Assembly: GCA_025935235.1 (NCBI GenBank)
Contig: JAICVT010000273.1
Location: forward strand, 1-6,067
Direction of reading: 5' to 3'
Source: Ktedonobacterales bacterium
GTDB taxonomy: Bacteria > Chloroflexota > Ktedonobacteria > Ktedonobacterales > JADMIN01
Length of the DNA: 6,067 bases
In this document: piece after piece, positions 5,999-6,067 of the stretch
Layout: every line of letters begins with the position of its first letter
Numbering within the stretch: the first letter of the stretch is position 1
Made by a program: the position numbers and the translations under genes
Notes under the pieces: model-generated
The model's database searches: none
Told to the model about the DNA's origin: nothing
What the model saw: only the letters and a program-made list of their open reading frames with translations

Positions 5999-6067
5999 AG
6001 GGATGCGTGGCAGGCAGAAGTGGAAACGCGCGCCCTGCCCCAGACGACTCTCGACCCAGATGTCGCC
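5984..6067 (-). CDS. C-terminal tail of a second histidine kinase (5' end outside window)
   Basis: Reading the minus strand from the right edge, an open frame of 27 codons ends in TGA at 5984-5986. It begins GDIWVESRLGQGARFHFCLP and closes with a short Pro/Ala tail. This is the characteristic end of a HATPase domain in HisKA-type kinases (GGxIWVES.xGxGSxFxFxLP). The other kinase in the window has the equivalent GGDIWLSESEPGKGSVFAFALP, so the two belong to the same broad class. Sensor domains and partner cannot be seen. The gene converges on the methyltransferase. Confidence 0.85.
   Translation of the reverse strand, partial: GDIWVESRLGQGARFHFCLPRIPAPTA

Noticed and set aside
5964..6067. Plus-strand ATG frame running off the right edge after the methyltransferase
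   Set aside because: No ribosome binding site is seen, and the opposite strand encodes a clear histidine kinase C-terminus over the same bases.

Overview
This GC-rich window (clearly above 60% G+C by eye) holds two divergently transcribed signalling genes, a methyltransferase gene coupled to one of them, and two genes cut by the window edges. The style of the proteins suggests a member of the Chloroflexota: soluble GAF/PAS sensors, and a class III cyclase with an FGRYV-type transducer element. A C-run/G-run dispersed repeat also fits. This assignment is inference from protein style; no marker gene is present.

Layout. Positions 1-108 (+) are the last 35 codons of a gene whose tail looks like the C-terminal repeat of RecX. 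Positions 109-215 are a short spacer with a C-rich, hairpin-forming, repeat-like sequence. Its minus-strand copy has four G-runs, a G-quadruplex pattern, and would lie in the 3' end of the cyclase transcript. Positions 216-2207 (-) encode a 663-aa soluble GAF-PAS-class III nucleotide cyclase. Positions 2208-2513 are the divergent intergenic region. It has a good sigma70-like promoter on each strand, an imperfect inverted repeat between them, and a possible leaderless 23-codon ORF in the cyclase leader. Positions 2514-5108 (+) encode an 864-aa soluble GAF-PAS-GAF-HisKA-HATPase histidine kinase with no adjacent response regulator. Its stop codon overlaps (ATGA) the start of a 288-aa SAM-dependent methyltransferase of the COG3897/Methyltransf_16 type (5105-5971, +). 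At 5984-6067 (-) is the C-terminal tail of a second histidine kinase, converging on the methyltransferase with only a 12-bp gap.

How they may work together. The cyclase and the kinase both sense through cytoplasmic GAF and PAS domains and share a regulatory region, so they may be co-regulated. One would feed a cyclic-nucleotide signal and the other a phosphorelay. The kinase and methyltransferase are very probably co-transcribed and translationally coupled. The most unusual points are a methionine at the base-selecting lysine position of the cyclase, an insertion of about 40 residues in the kinase ATP-binding domain, the kinase-methyltransferase coupling, and the structured divergent control region. 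No CRISPR array, tRNA, rRNA, transposase or defence system was seen.
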